DNA from: Pseudomonas floridensis
GTDB lineage: Bacteria; Pseudomonadota; Gammaproteobacteria; Pseudomonadales; Pseudomonadaceae
Assembly (NCBI RefSeq): GCF_002087235.1
Contig: NZ_MUIO01000072.1
Coordinates: 1 to 64,000 of the forward strand
DNA: 64,000 bases
Direction of reading: 5' to 3'
Below, one piece after another: positions 63,478 through 64,000 of the stretch. Each line of letters opens with the position of its first letter. Positions within the stretch are counted from its first letter, which is position 1. The position numbers and the translations under genes are program-made. Below the pieces are notes generated by a model, which saw nothing but the letters and a program-made list of their open reading frames with translations, did no database searches and was not told where the DNA came from.

Positions 63478-64000
63478 TTAGAATTTATTGCTGTCGTAAA
63501 ACGTAGGTGGCTGATTGTAGTCAACATCCTCGGGCTTCTTGAAAAAACCTCCTATATCGAAAACGTTATTCTTCTTAGTCGTTTTTCCGGAGGCTTTTGG
63601 GTTAGTGTTTTTGGTGCTGGCTTTAGTCCCAGCGTGATCAGGACTGTTGATATCACCGTTTGACATGGCATCTTTACTGCCGCCGGCGGTTGCAGACTTT
63701 CTCGAATGTAGGGCTGCCTGCTTCCTCTGATCAGCCTTCCCTCTTTCTGCCTTTCTCTTGCGCTTCTCCTGAGTGGTTAACTTAACTTCCTTGTTCTTTT
63801 CCTTGGTGATTTCAATGTACGAGCTTGCGCCGGCCTGAGTCATGGTGCCATCCCTGTCTCCTTTCTGCTGGCGTTGCCAACGGTACATTTCATAGTCAGA
63901 ACTCCTGTTAAAGAAATTGCGGACGCAATGAATTTTCTCAAAAACCTCGCCGAATTTTACATAGATGTAGCTCAAGTCATAGGGGTCATATTTGACTTTG
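63478..64000 (-). CDS. DDE transposase (TniA/TnsB type), C-terminal part, cut by window edge
   Basis: The minus frame is open from the right edge to a stop at 63478. Its first visible residues, KVKYDPYDLSYIYVKFGE, are the start of the Mu-transposase C-terminal beta-barrel found in TniA/TnsB proteins; an internal TTG at 63975 is not the true start. The catalytic DDE core must lie beyond 64000. The 130-residue tail is very basic and low-complexity (KEVKLTTQEKRKRKAERGKA; KASTKNTNPKASGKTTKK), ending FFKKPEDVDYNQPPTFYD, which in TnsB-like proteins contacts the TnsC-type ATPase. Confidence 0.8.
   Translation of the reverse strand, partial: KVKYDPYDLSYIYVKFGEVFEKIHCVRNFFNRSSDYEMYRWQRQQKGDRDGTMTQAGASSYIEITKEKNKEVKLTTQEKRKRKAERGKADQRKQAALHSRKSATAGGSKDAMSNGDINSPDHAGTKASTKNTNPKASGKTTKKNNVFDIGGFFKKPEDVDYNQPPTFYDSNKF

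Overview
This window looks like a chromosomal segment of a Pseudomonas, most likely of the P. syringae group. Three things suggest this: gene content and codon use across the first 25 kb are typical of Pseudomonas, a LOV-photosensor hybrid histidine kinase of the type known from plant-associated pseudomonads is present (21.5-23.1 kb), and a vanAB/vanR vanillate demethylase locus is present. The species is inferred from gene content, not from a marker gene.

Left half (1-25.7 kb) is ordinary chromosome. It holds the N-terminal part of a subtilase (cut by the window edge), a nucleoside hydrolase, a membrane GGDEF-EAL protein, and vanR convergent with vanAB, with two GGATCC-centred operator-like palindromes upstream of vanA. 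Next come a LysR regulator, puuD and puuR homologues for polyamine/gamma-glutamyl-GABA metabolism, and a TonB-dependent receptor. A metallothionein reading frame follows that is broken by one base after codon 2. Then come a DUF1264 (OBAP-like) lipoprotein candidate, a cupin and a ferritin-like protein. A surface-glycan locus follows: galE faces a tight four-gene operon of glycosyltransferase, UDP-galactopyranose mutase, glycosidase-like protein and ABC exporter, suggesting a galactofuranose-containing product. The LOV kinase, a stress-type membrane protein and two small proteins close this part.

At about 25.9 kb the character changes. A 1.3-kb stretch without convincing genes carries at least eight same-strand degenerate copies of a motif centred on AGTGGA, an 8-bp tandem repeat and a perfect 10-10-10 inverted repeat. 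It leads into a tyrosine recombinase (27.4-28.8 kb). From 29.5 to about 59 kb lies a dense accessory region of mostly anti-phage-type genes. These are a protein with a C-terminal HEPN-like motif, a YaaW/DUF3944-like frameshifted gene with a membrane/coiled-coil partner, and a Gabija-type pair (OLD nuclease plus UvrD helicase). They are followed by a GHKL ATPase fused to a PD-(D/E)XK-like domain, a retron (phosphoribosyltransferase-like/winged-helix effector plus reverse transcriptase), a second HEPN-like protein, a large orphan protein, regulators and a PD-(D/E)XK protein. Gene remnants, a metallophosphoesterase pair, and a three-gene unit of zinc-binding protein, OLD nuclease and miniature UvrD helicase come next. 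A third HEPN-like protein with zinc ribbons and several unknowns follow.

The right edge (59.2-64 kb, minus strand) is a transposition operon of the Tn7/Tn5053 class: the C-terminus of a DDE transposase (TniA/TnsB type), a TniB/TnsC-like AAA+ ATPase, a second ATPase with a degenerate Walker A, a TniQ protein and three small unknown genes. The simplest reading is that the transposition module sits at one end of an element whose cargo is the defence region to its left. The far end was not identified, and the tyrosine recombinase at 27.4 kb may belong to an independent mobile unit. No tRNA, rRNA, CRISPR array or intact IS element was seen.
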